DNA from: JBFXAN01 sp050184225 | Lineage (GTDB): Bacteria > Chloroflexota > Dehalococcoidia > CAUJGQ01 | Direction: 5' to 3' | DNA: 46,378 bases | NCBI GenBank assembly: GCA_050184225.1 | Contig: JBFXAN010000036.1 | Location: 1 to 46,378 of the forward strand | Shown: positions 35,854 through 42,844 of the stretch, piece by piece | Layout: every line of letters starts with the position of its first letter | How positions within the stretch are numbered: position 1 is the stretch's first letter | Made by a program: the position numbers and the translations under genes | The notes under the pieces: generated by a model | Seen by the model: the letters and a program-made list of their open reading frames with translations, nothing else | What the model was told of the DNA's origin: nothing | Databases searched by the model: none

Positions 35854-36108
35854 ATGAGAGCCAAGTCCGAGCCACGCAGAGCTGTGATATACAGCATCGA
35901 CGAAGTCCCACCATTCACCACTGAAGCTGAGGAACAAGCATTTTGGGCGACGCATGAAGTGAGTGATGAACTGGCCGCACAGGCAGAGCCGTTGCCGGCA
36001 GATATCGTCGCATTGCTCGATCGCATTCGCGAGAACCGGAAGCAACGAAAGGCTGCGTCTGCCGCAGCGATCGATTCCGGCGAAGCATCATCGATCCGGC
36101 GAAGGTGA
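35854..36108 (+). CDS. orphan CopG/BrnA-type antitoxin
   Basis: An 84-residue protein with the signature SIDEVPPFTTEAEEQAFWAT, typical of CopG antitoxins of BrnTA-like pairs. The ribbon-helix-helix part at the C-terminus is short, and the last residues (EASSIRRR) are read from the groEL fragment at 36086-36157, so the original 3' end has been replaced. No intact toxin is adjacent; only the remnant at 35784-35849. Confidence 0.75.
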   Translation: MRAKSEPRRAVIYSIDEVPPFTTEAEEQAFWATHEVSDELAAQAEPLPADIVALLDRIRENRKQRKAASAAAIDSGEASSIRRR

Positions 36109-36157
36109 CACGTTCGGTGCTGGAGAACGCCGCCTTGATCGCGGCGCTGGTGGTCAC
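36086..36157 (+). pseudogene. groEL 3'-region fragment, copy 2
   Basis: The DNA reads IIDPAKVTRSVLENAALIAA then LVVT in the groEL frame, matching the intact gene at about 33864-33935 (IIDPAKVTRSALENAASIAA). It covers the part of groEL just upstream of the piece preserved at 34860-34951. The antitoxin reading frame ends inside it, and the facing Uma2 gene stops at its far edge. Confidence 0.85.
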
Positions 36158-36720
36158 GCCTCGGCAAAGTCGCGCGACGGTAAGATGTCGGCGACGCGAA
36201 CGCTGAAGCCTGGAAACACGTCTCCGCCGTCGAGCGTGTCATCCTCGCCGAATTGTCGAGGCGACCCCCACATGGACCAAACGAGCACCATCCGCGTGCG
36301 CGGGTCGATCAGCCACACCAGCCGCACACCGTACTCGAAATACAGCCGCACCTTCTCCATTGCATCGCTCATCCGATCGTCGGGAGACAGTATTTCCACG
36401 GCGAAGTCCGGAGCGCCACGAAATGGTTCGTCACCGCGAACGCCGCGGAGCCGCTCGCGGAGCACGAGCGCGAAGTCGGGGAGCCGTGCCAGTTCGTGTC
36501 CAGGCGTACCGAAGATGCAGCACCACTCCGTGCCACCGTCCGCAATCGGGTGCTCGCGCAGGAAGAGCGTAAAGACGAAGGACAGCAGCCGTTGGATGAT
36601 CGTGTGATCGGTGGTGGGCATCGACTTCTGCACGACCTCCCCGGCGATGTACTCACTGCCCGGCTTCGTCTCCGGAAGAGCAAGGAACTCTTCGAGGGTC
36701 AATTTGGTACCGGTAGACAT
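36154..36720 (-). CDS. Uma2 family (DUF820) protein
   Basis: A 188-residue PD-(D/E)xK-fold protein of the Uma2 family, putative endonucleases of unknown role. Motifs: LTLEEFLALPE at the N-terminus, LPDFALVL and PDFAVEILSPDDRM with the acidic residues, then EKVRLYFEYGVRLVWLIDP containing the Lys. ATG 36720 has AAGGA about 9 bases upstream; a longer frame from 36759 lacks support. Its stop overlaps the groEL fragment by 3 bases. Confidence 0.85.
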   Translation of the reverse strand: MSTGTKLTLEEFLALPETKPGSEYIAGEVVQKSMPTTDHTIIQRLLSFVFTLFLREHPIADGGTEWCCIFGTPGHELARLPDFALVLRERLRGVRGDEPFRGAPDFAVEILSPDDRMSDAMEKVRLYFEYGVRLVWLIDPRTRMVLVWSMWGSPRQFGEDDTLDGGDVFPGFSVRVADILPSRDFAEA

Positions 36721-36916
36721 ACGCGTTGTCCTTGTGAGCGTGACGCCTGACGAGGCCAACAGTCGCCTCTCACCTCATCATAGCCGCAGCGATGGAGGTT
36801 CGCGCGAGAATCGTGGTCGCCAATCATCCCCTGCCCTTGTCCGTTCCTTTCCCGACACGTAGGGTCGTTGGAACGATGACAGGGATATCGGGAGATGAAC
36901 ACGCCGCTTGCCGAAC

Positions 36917-37393
36917 ATGCTTCGATATAACCACTGGGCGACGCGCACGCTGATCGAGGCGTGCCGCCCACTATCTGACGCGGATCTGGATGCGCGGATG
37001 CCCGGCGTCTCCGGGTCCGTTCGGGTATTACTCACGCACATCGTCGGCGCACAACAGACGTTCGTGCTGCGGACGCAGGGGCGCCAGCACGAGGGCGAGC
37101 TCAGCCGCGCGAGTGTATGGCCGGGGTTCGATGCGCTGCTCGACCTTGCCACCAGCTCCGGCGAGGAACTGATCACGATCGCCGAAGGGCTGAATACCGA
37201 CCGCGACGTGGACCTGCCATACTTTGGCAAGGTATATCAGTTCCCAGCGAGCTTCTTCCTCGTTCACGCAATGGCGCATGGTGTCGAGCACCGCACCGAG
37301 ATCAAGGTGGCGCTGGACCAGCGAGGGATCGAGACGCCGGACCTTGATGGCTGGCCGTATGCCACAGCCGCCGGTTATGGCCGCGAGGTATAG
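36917..37393 (+). CDS. DinB family protein, probably frameshifted near the start
   Basis: A four-helix DinB/YfiT-like protein, 158 residues from ATG 36917. Likely metal-binding His are in LLTHIVGAQQTF and HAMAHGVEHRTE. Family members usually have about seven residues before MLRYNHWAT. Those residues (MNTPLAE) exist in another frame from ATG 36895, and removing one C at about 36916 would join them exactly. So the gene has a one-base insertion, is read from 36908 (TTG) or 36917, or the sequence has an error. It heads a run with the next two genes. Confidence 0.8.
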   Translation: MLRYNHWATRTLIEACRPLSDADLDARMPGVSGSVRVLLTHIVGAQQTFVLRTQGRQHEGELSRASVWPGFDALLDLATSSGEELITIAEGLNTDRDVDLPYFGKVYQFPASFFLVHAMAHGVEHRTEIKVALDQRGIETPDLDGWPYATAAGYGREV

Positions 37394-37401
37394 GGTGGTT
37401 C

Positions 37402-37734
37402 GTGACCGGCAATCCGGGTAACGCGCATGCACGCCGTATGATGAAGGCAGGATGCGGTGCTGTGTGTGGGGCAATGTTTGAGGCGATCTCTCGCGGCGGC
37501 GCACGCACGGCGTATGGCCGGCTGGACCTCTTCGAGCGGGCGGAGGTCGACCACATCATTCGGCAGATTGAGCGTGCTCCATATGTTGACGATGCGCATC
37601 GGATGATGGTGGCAGTGCCGCCGCTGGTGCTGAGCGCCTTTGACAATGGGACATGGCAGATCACGTACCGTATTGTCGAGCCATTCATCGAGATCTACAG
37701 CATCAAACGCATCGATTCGCCCGCGCAGTGGTGA
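37402..37734 (+). CDS. RelE-like fold small protein
   Basis: A 110-residue protein. The C-terminal two-thirds (VDHIIRQIERAPYVDDAHRM, then WQITYRIVEPFIEIYSIKRI) has the helix-helix-strand pattern of RelE/ParE-type proteins, including the closing beta strands. No antitoxin gene is adjacent. The start is uncertain: GTG 37402 has an AGGG upstream, while ATG 37438 or 37441 would remove a Cys/Ala-rich lead. It lies 8 bp after DinB and 10 bp before the HAD gene. Confidence 0.6.
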   Translation: MTGNPGNAHARRMMKAGCGAVCGAMFEAISRGGARTAYGRLDLFERAEVDHIIRQIERAPYVDDAHRMMVAVPPLVLSAFDNGTWQITYRIVEPFIEIYSIKRIDSPAQW

Positions 37735-37744
37735 CGGTTGCTTC

Positions 37745-38488
37745 ATGATCAAGGCCCTCATTTATGACATCGGCGGCACACTCCTTTACCCGAAGCCGCC
37801 GCTCGAAGAACTCTGCGCCTATGCCGAGGAGGTCAGCGGGTTGCACCTGCCACACGAGGCGTTCGGCAAGGCGCTGCCCTACCTGCGCCACTTCATGGGT
37901 GAGCGCGACCAGCCGGCCGGCAGACTCTGGGGCAGTGACGCGATGCTGCGGGAGGCATGGGCGGAGTACTACACCCACGCGATGCAGGCGATCGGCGTCG
38001 ATGCGCCGCACGAGCGGATGATGGAAGCCGGCCGGATCATGTCCGACTGGTACACCCATCCAGACCGGTGGGCGATGTACGACGACGTGCCGCCGGTGCT
38101 GGAGGAAGCACGTCGACGGCGGCTGATCCAGGGCGTGATCTCGGATTGGGGAACAGACCTGGTCGATATTCTGCACGGCCTGGAGATCTCGCCGCTGATG
38201 GCGTTCGTCGTCGCCTCGGGCACGGTCGGATTCGGCAAACCCTCGGCCGAGATCTTCCGCGCCGCGCTCGACCGTGCCGGCGTGGAGCCGCACGAGGCGC
38301 TCTACATCGGCGACACCTATACGCTCGACGTGCTCGGCGCGCGTGGCGCCGGCATGGCTGCCGCGCTGATCGACCGCGATGGCGTCAGCCCACTGCTGGA
38401 CTGCCCGGTGCTCCGCCACCTGGGCGAGTTGTTCCTGTTGCTCGACGACGAAAAGCACACGCATGGGCACAATGCGTCGAGCCGCTGA
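37745..38488 (+). CDS. HAD-superfamily hydrolase with DxG motif I
   Basis: A 247-residue HAD protein. Motif I reads YDIGGTLLYP: the nucleophile Asp8 is present, but the usual second Asp (acid/base) is Gly. Motif II is likely VISDWGTD, motif III Lys is in FGKPSAEIF, and motif IV is YIGDTYTLDVLGA. An all-helical cap lies between motifs I and II. The DIGGT variant occurs in HAD subfamilies of uncertain activity. It starts with ATG 37745, 10 bp after the preceding gene. Confidence 0.85.
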   Translation: MIKALIYDIGGTLLYPKPPLEELCAYAEEVSGLHLPHEAFGKALPYLRHFMGERDQPAGRLWGSDAMLREAWAEYYTHAMQAIGVDAPHERMMEAGRIMSDWYTHPDRWAMYDDVPPVLEEARRRRLIQGVISDWGTDLVDILHGLEISPLMAFVVASGTVGFGKPSAEIFRAALDRAGVEPHEALYIGDTYTLDVLGARGAGMAAALIDRDGVSPLLDCPVLRHLGELFLLLDDEKHTHGHNASSR

Positions 38489-38535
38489 GCGAGCGCGATA
38501 TAGTGTGATCGTGACCAGTTCAAGGGAGGGCGATG

Positions 38536-39117
38536 ATGGTCGACATTCTTGCGACACCGACCGTAGTGCGGTACCGCTTCACCGTTGAAGACTATCATCG
38601 CATGGGCGAGGCCGGCATTTTAGATGAGGACGATCGTGTCGAGCTGATCGAAGGAGAGATCCTGTACATGTCGCCAATTGGAGGGAAGCATGCCGCTTGC
38701 GTCAATGAGTCCGCACGATTGCTCATCGTGCGGCTGAATGATCGAGCGGTTGTGAGTATCCAGAATCCCGTCCGATTGTCTGCAAGGTCCGAACCGGAAC
38801 CGGATCTCATGTTGCTGCGGCCACGTGCTGACCGCTATCGGGAGGGCCTTCCTGTACCAGAGGACGTCCTGCTCATCATCGAAGTGGCGGATAGCACGCT
38901 GCATTTCGATCGCGGCACCAAGCTGCCGCTCTATGCCGCGGCCGGCATTCCCGAGGTCTGGATCGTGGACCTCGAACGGCGGCGGGTGCTGGTCCACCGG
39001 CAGCCGGACGGCGATCTGTTTCGTGAGGCGTTCGTGATCGATCAGGGCTCGCTCTCACCAAGCGCGTTTCCAGACGTTGCCCTTCGAGTAGACGAAATCT
39101 TCGGCAAGCCTCGCTGA
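38536..39117 (+). CDS. Uma2 family (DUF820) protein
   Basis: A 193-residue Uma2 protein, distinct from the one at 36154-36720. Features: FTVEDYHRMGEAGILDEDDR, VELIEGEILYMSPIG, PEPDLMLLRP, DVLLIIEVADSTLHFDRGTK with the acidic/Lys core, and YAAAGIPEVWIVDLE. AAGGGAGGG lies upstream; of two adjacent ATGs, 38536 has the better spacing. Function unknown. It converges with the M16 peptidase gene (27 bp apart). Confidence 0.87.
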   Translation: MVDILATPTVVRYRFTVEDYHRMGEAGILDEDDRVELIEGEILYMSPIGGKHAACVNESARLLIVRLNDRAVVSIQNPVRLSARSEPEPDLMLLRPRADRYREGLPVPEDVLLIIEVADSTLHFDRGTKLPLYAAAGIPEVWIVDLERRRVLVHRQPDGDLFREAFVIDQGSLSPSAFPDVALRVDEIFGKPR

Positions 39118-39144
39118 GCCGGCCGGACCTGTTGCTGCGAGACG

Positions 39145-40407
39145 CTACAACGCCAGCAGCGGCTGAAAGCGCTTGGGCGAGCGGTAGGGGCCGACGATCG
39201 CGACGTTGAGCACGTCCGTGCGGAATAGATCATTCGCCACTCGCTGAATATCGTCGGCGGTGACCGCCTCCACCTGCTCGACGACGTCATCCACGGTGCG
39301 GACCTCGCCCGTGAGCAACTCCTGCACACCAACCCACCCAGACACGCTACGCGTGTCCTCCATGCGCAGGAGCAGGCGACCCTTGGTCAATTCCTTCGCT
39401 TTTCGCACCTCAGCTTCGGGAATGCCCTGCTTGGTCAGTTGCAGTTGCTCCAAGATCGCCGCCAGCGCCTCCTCGACGCGGGAGGGCTCGACACCGGCGT
39501 AGACGGAGAAGGCGCCGGTGTCGAGATAGTGACTGGTATAGGAGTGAATGTCGTAACAGAGGGAACGGCGCTCGCGCAGCTCCATGAAGAGGCGGCAGCT
39601 CATCCCCTCGCCGAGGATCGCGGAGAGCAGATCGACGGCGTAGCGATCCGGGTCTTGGTTGGAAACGCCGCGTACGGCAAGAGAGACGTGCGCCTGCTCG
39701 GTCTTCTTATAGCGCGTGCGAACGCGCGGCGCCCGCTGGCCATCGACGGCGGGCGACCAACCACCCGGCTCGCCCGATTGCCAGTCGGATGCCAATGCGT
39801 CGACCGCATAGAGCACCTGATCCGGTTCGACCGCACCGGCCACGCTGAGGATCACGTTATTGGGAACGTACTGGCGACGGAAGTATTCCTGGATCGCGAT
39901 CGGGGAGAGACTGTTGACACTCGCTTCTGTGCCAGCCACATCCCAGCCGAGCGGCTGATCGGGCCACATGATCTCGTCCAGCAGGACATCCGCCTGTTGG
40001 GCCGGGGAGTCCTTCACCGTCGCCAGTTCCTCGATGACAACGCGGCGCTCCTTCTCGATCTCCTCGGTCTCCATCCGGGGAAAGCGGAGCATATCGACGA
40101 GCAGATCGAGCGCGATCGGGAAGTGCGGTGCGGCAACCTTGGCGTAGTAGACGGTGAGCTCGCGATCGGTGCCGGCGTTGAGCACCCCACCGACGGCGTC
40201 GACGGTTTCCGATATCTCCTGCGACGTGGGCCGGCGTTCGGTGCCCTTGAAAAGCATGTGCTCGAGAAAATGGGAGAGGCCGGAGATCTCCTCCGTCTCG
40301 TAGCGTGACCCGGCTCCCACATAAAAGCTGACGGCGACTGAGCGCGTGTGCGGCATCGGCGCAGTGAGCACACGCAGGCCGTTGGCCAGGGTCGTGCGTT
40401 CGTACAA
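39145..40407 (-). CDS. M16 family zinc metallopeptidase
   Basis: A 420-residue insulinase/processing-peptidase-type enzyme. The inverted zinc motif HFLEH is at 46-50 and the third ligand Glu at 126 (ERRVVIEE), 76 residues on, as in the family. The second, inactive half (from about residue 200) carries VRGVSNQDPDRYAVDLLSAI. No signal peptide, so it is probably cytosolic. In other bacteria similar YmxG/PqqL-like genes sit beside polynucleotide phosphorylase or dut; here tmk lies upstream, with palindrome R2c between. Confidence 0.93.
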   Translation of the reverse strand: MYERTTLANGLRVLTAPMPHTRSVAVSFYVGAGSRYETEEISGLSHFLEHMLFKGTERRPTSQEISETVDAVGGVLNAGTDRELTVYYAKVAAPHFPIALDLLVDMLRFPRMETEEIEKERRVVIEELATVKDSPAQQADVLLDEIMWPDQPLGWDVAGTEASVNSLSPIAIQEYFRRQYVPNNVILSVAGAVEPDQVLYAVDALASDWQSGEPGGWSPAVDGQRAPRVRTRYKKTEQAHVSLAVRGVSNQDPDRYAVDLLSAILGEGMSCRLFMELRERRSLCYDIHSYTSHYLDTGAFSVYAGVEPSRVEEALAAILEQLQLTKQGIPEAEVRKAKELTKGRLLLRMEDTRSVSGWVGVQELLTGEVRTVDDVVEQVEAVTADDIQRVANDLFRTDVLNVAIVGPYRSPKRFQPLLAL

Positions 40408-40478
40408 GAGGGGCTCCTCGCGTTCTCGCAGCAGGATGGATCGAGCATAGGAAGGGGACTATGTACGGTCAAACGAAG

Positions 40479-40633
40479 ACCTACCCCCCGGCCCCCTTCC
40501 CTCGCAGGGAAGGGGGTGCCTCATTCTACCGAGGGTGCCAGTCGCTCGTTGGGCGACACCGACGATCCTCGTTCCACCACGGTAAACCAGGACTCCCCCT
40601 TCCCTGCGAGGGAAGGGGGCCGGGGGGTTAGGT
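40479..40633. repeat. palindromic element R2c (about 155 bp)
   Basis: Same ends as R2a (accta...ccccccggccccctt and ggggggttaggt) and a similar centre. It lies between tmk (stop 40643) and the M16 peptidase start (40407). One terminal base group differs (acctacc for acctaacc). Confidence 0.92.
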
Positions 40634-40642
40634 ACATTCGCG

Positions 40643-41281
40643 TCACAGCAACGGCTCGATGCGCTCCCAGATGCGCGTGGTGATGATCGCTGGTGGCTGG
40701 GTCGCATCGAGCACGAGAAAGCGGTTCGGTTCGGCGGCGGCCAGGGTGAGGAAGCCGTTGCGGACGCGCTGATGGAATTCCTGTGTCTCGCGCTCGAAGA
40801 GATCGGCGGACAGCGTGTGGCCGAGGTCGCCATATCGACGAGCCAGACCGCGTTCGACGGGCAGGTCGAGCAGGACGGTGAGATCCGGCGTCAGGCCATT
40901 GGTCGCAAGTTCGATCGATTGGCTGATCCGAACCAACGACATGCCACGGGCGTATCCCTGATAGGCGATCGTGGAGTCGGTGAAGCGGTCGCAGATGACG
41001 ACGATGCCCTGATCCAGGGACGGGCGAATCAGTTCATCGACGTGCTGGGCGCGGGCAGCGGCAAAGATCAGCAGTTCGGCGGTATCGTCCAGACGAAACG
41101 GCTCAGCCCCTTCAGCGATGCTGTGACGGAGGACAATGGATCGGGCAACCTCGCCAAACGGGGTGCCGCCCGGCTCACGCGTGAGGAGGACGGGGCGCCT
41201 GGCTCCCTTCACTCGCTCGGCGATCGCATGCGCCTGGGTCGATTTGCCGGCGCCTTCGCCGCCTTCGAGGGTGATGAACAC
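40643..41281 (-). CDS. tmk: thymidylate kinase
   Basis: A 212-residue dTMP kinase that makes dTDP for DNA synthesis. It starts at GTG 41281, so that the protein begins VFITLEGGEGAGKSTQ with the P-loop at residues 7-15, where Tmk normally starts. The longer frame upstream is written by palindrome R2d. Other motifs: TREPGGTPFGE and CDRFTDSTIAYQGYAR (DRF/Y and substrate contacts). R2d ends 2 bases before the start codon, so the ribosome-binding site must come from the repeat. Confidence 0.96.
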   Translation of the reverse strand: MFITLEGGEGAGKSTQAHAIAERVKGARRPVLLTREPGGTPFGEVARSIVLRHSIAEGAEPFRLDDTAELLIFAAARAQHVDELIRPSLDQGIVVICDRFTDSTIAYQGYARGMSLVRISQSIELATNGLTPDLTVLLDLPVERGLARRYGDLGHTLSADLFERETQEFHQRVRNGFLTLAAAEPNRFLVLDATQPPAIITTRIWERIEPLL

Positions 41282-41283
41282 CG

Positions 41284-41442
41284 ACCTAACCCCCCGGCCC
41301 CCTTCCCTCGCAGGGAAGGGGGTGCACGCATCAACCAAAGTCTGACGGTATCTCGTAAGGCAGCAGCAAGATCATCCCAGCTCAACCCTCGCGAGTACAT
41401 ACTCCCCCTTCCCTGCGAGGGAAGGGGGCCGGGGGGTTAGGT
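41284..41442. repeat. palindromic element R2d (about 159 bp)
   Basis: A full R2 copy. One end abuts the tmk start (2 bases away) and the other provides the stop codon of the esterase gene (41437-41439 lies in the terminal ggttaggt). Confidence 0.93.
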
Positions 41443-42144
41443 ATCGGTGAACCACTCCACCCCCTCACGCGCGATCTCCGGTGGTGTGCGGTGCGGGCCG
41501 TCAAATTCTTCGTAGGTGACATCGTATCCGGCGCGGCGGAGTTGGGGAACGAAAAGTCGGCTGCAATGGTTGATCGGGAGCACCTGGTCCTGGCGGCCAT
41601 GTGAGACGAAGATGCGGGGACTGCCTTCCTGTCCCGGTGGGGCAATGAAGCCGGGAGAGAAGGCGAGGATGTGCGTGAACAGGTCGCCGTTGGCGATGCC
41701 GATCGAGAGCGCGTAGGAGGCGCCATCGGAGAAGCCCTCGGCGGCGATGCGGGTGCTGTCGATCACGTAGCGGGCGAATGTTTCCGTCAGCGCCGCGTCG
41801 ATGAAGGCGATATCGGGACCGAAGCCGCCGGTAAGGACATCCCAGGTGCGGAGCCGGGAATCCGGGGCGAGCAGGATCAGGCCGAACTCATCTGCCAGCT
41901 GCATCAACGACGCGACCGTCCGCTGACCGTTGCCGGTGGCGCCATGCAGCATCAGGACCAACGGGGCGGGATACGCGGGATCATAGCCCGCGGGGACATA
42001 GCGAACACCGTCCCGCTCGGCGCCCAGGCCGAGGGAGTGCAGACCCGACAGGACCGGCTCCGTCAGGTGTTGCTGTGGCCGGGCGTTGAACCGCCCCTGA
42101 CCGTGGGCGATCGCGTCGAGGTCGAACGGCTCGTGGTCGGGCAT
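41437..42144 (-). CDS. esterase of the phospholipase/carboxylesterase type
   Basis: A 235-residue alpha/beta hydrolase. Oxyanion loop LMLHGATGNG, nucleophile elbow GFSDGA (Ser near residue 140), acid in HGRQDQVLP and His in DGPHRTP. It has the short, lid-less architecture of family VI esterases and polyhydroxybutyrate-depolymerase-like proteins. No signal peptide. The last codons and stop fall at the edge of palindrome R2d, so the C-terminus may have been trimmed by the element. The ribosome-binding site is weak. Confidence 0.85.
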   Translation of the reverse strand: MPDHEPFDLDAIAHGQGRFNARPQQHLTEPVLSGLHSLGLGAERDGVRYVPAGYDPAYPAPLVLMLHGATGNGQRTVASLMQLADEFGLILLAPDSRLRTWDVLTGGFGPDIAFIDAALTETFARYVIDSTRIAAEGFSDGASYALSIGIANGDLFTHILAFSPGFIAPPGQEGSPRIFVSHGRQDQVLPINHCSRLFVPQLRRAGYDVTYEEFDGPHRTPPEIAREGVEWFTDT

Positions 42145-42208
42145 ACGTGGATATGATGCGCGAAACCAAAGGTGTGAGGCGAGCGGGCGATCACGCTATT
42201 CTGTGCGT

Positions 42209-42844
42209 ATGGACGTTCGGGATGCGATGACGGCTGCGCCGACGACGGTGCCGCCAAACGCGACCGTCGAAGAGGCGACGGCAGTCATGCGGCACGGTCG
42301 CTTTCGCCATCTGCCCGTGGTATCAGATGGCGTGCTGGTCGGCGTCGTCAGCGAGCGCGACCTGCACGCGGGCGATCATATCGTTCCGGACGAACTGCAT
42401 CGGGGACGGCCGGTGCGGTCGACGATGGTGCACGACGTGATCACGATCGGCCCGGACGACCCGGTGGAACAGGCAGCGCGGTTGATGCTGGAGAACAAGG
42501 TCGGCTGTCTCCCGGTGATGGAAGACGGACGGCTGACCGGCATCATCACCGAGGCCGATATCTTTCGCGCGTTCGTCCAGGTGCTCGGCGTGATGGAGCC
42601 GGGGACGCGCATTCAGATCCGCTCCGCCGATCTGGTCAGCGCCCTCGACCAGATCGCGGCAGTGGCGCGGAGGCAGCAGGTGCGGGTGATTTCGGTGGTG
42701 TCGGACCCGGCGACGGTGGGCCGGAGCGCAGGCCTGGTGGTGCGCTTTGGCACAATGATGATCGCCCCGCTTGTGGCGGCGCTGCGTGCCGCCGGCCTCG
42801 ATGTCGTCGAGCCGGAGCCGGGACTGACCGGGACGGCGCCGTGA
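42209..42844 (+). CDS. acuB: CBS-domain regulatory protein, AcuB-like
   Basis: A 211-residue protein with a tandem CBS pair (MDVRDAMTAAPTTVPPNATV ... FRHLPVVSDGVLVGVVSERD; second repeat VITIGPDDPVEQAARLML ... GIITEADIFRAF) followed by an ACT-like C-terminal domain (about residues 140-205). CBS pairs sense adenine nucleotides. In Bacillus, AcuB accompanies AcuA and AcuC, which regulate acetyl-CoA synthetase by acetylation. Here it overlaps the next gene (GTGA), an AcuC-AcuA fusion. ATG 42209 preferred over GTG 42203. Confidence 0.85.
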   Translation: MDVRDAMTAAPTTVPPNATVEEATAVMRHGRFRHLPVVSDGVLVGVVSERDLHAGDHIVPDELHRGRPVRSTMVHDVITIGPDDPVEQAARLMLENKVGCLPVMEDGRLTGIITEADIFRAFVQVLGVMEPGTRIQIRSADLVSALDQIAAVARRQQVRVISVVSDPATVGRSAGLVVRFGTMMIAPLVAALRAAGLDVVEPEPGLTGTAP

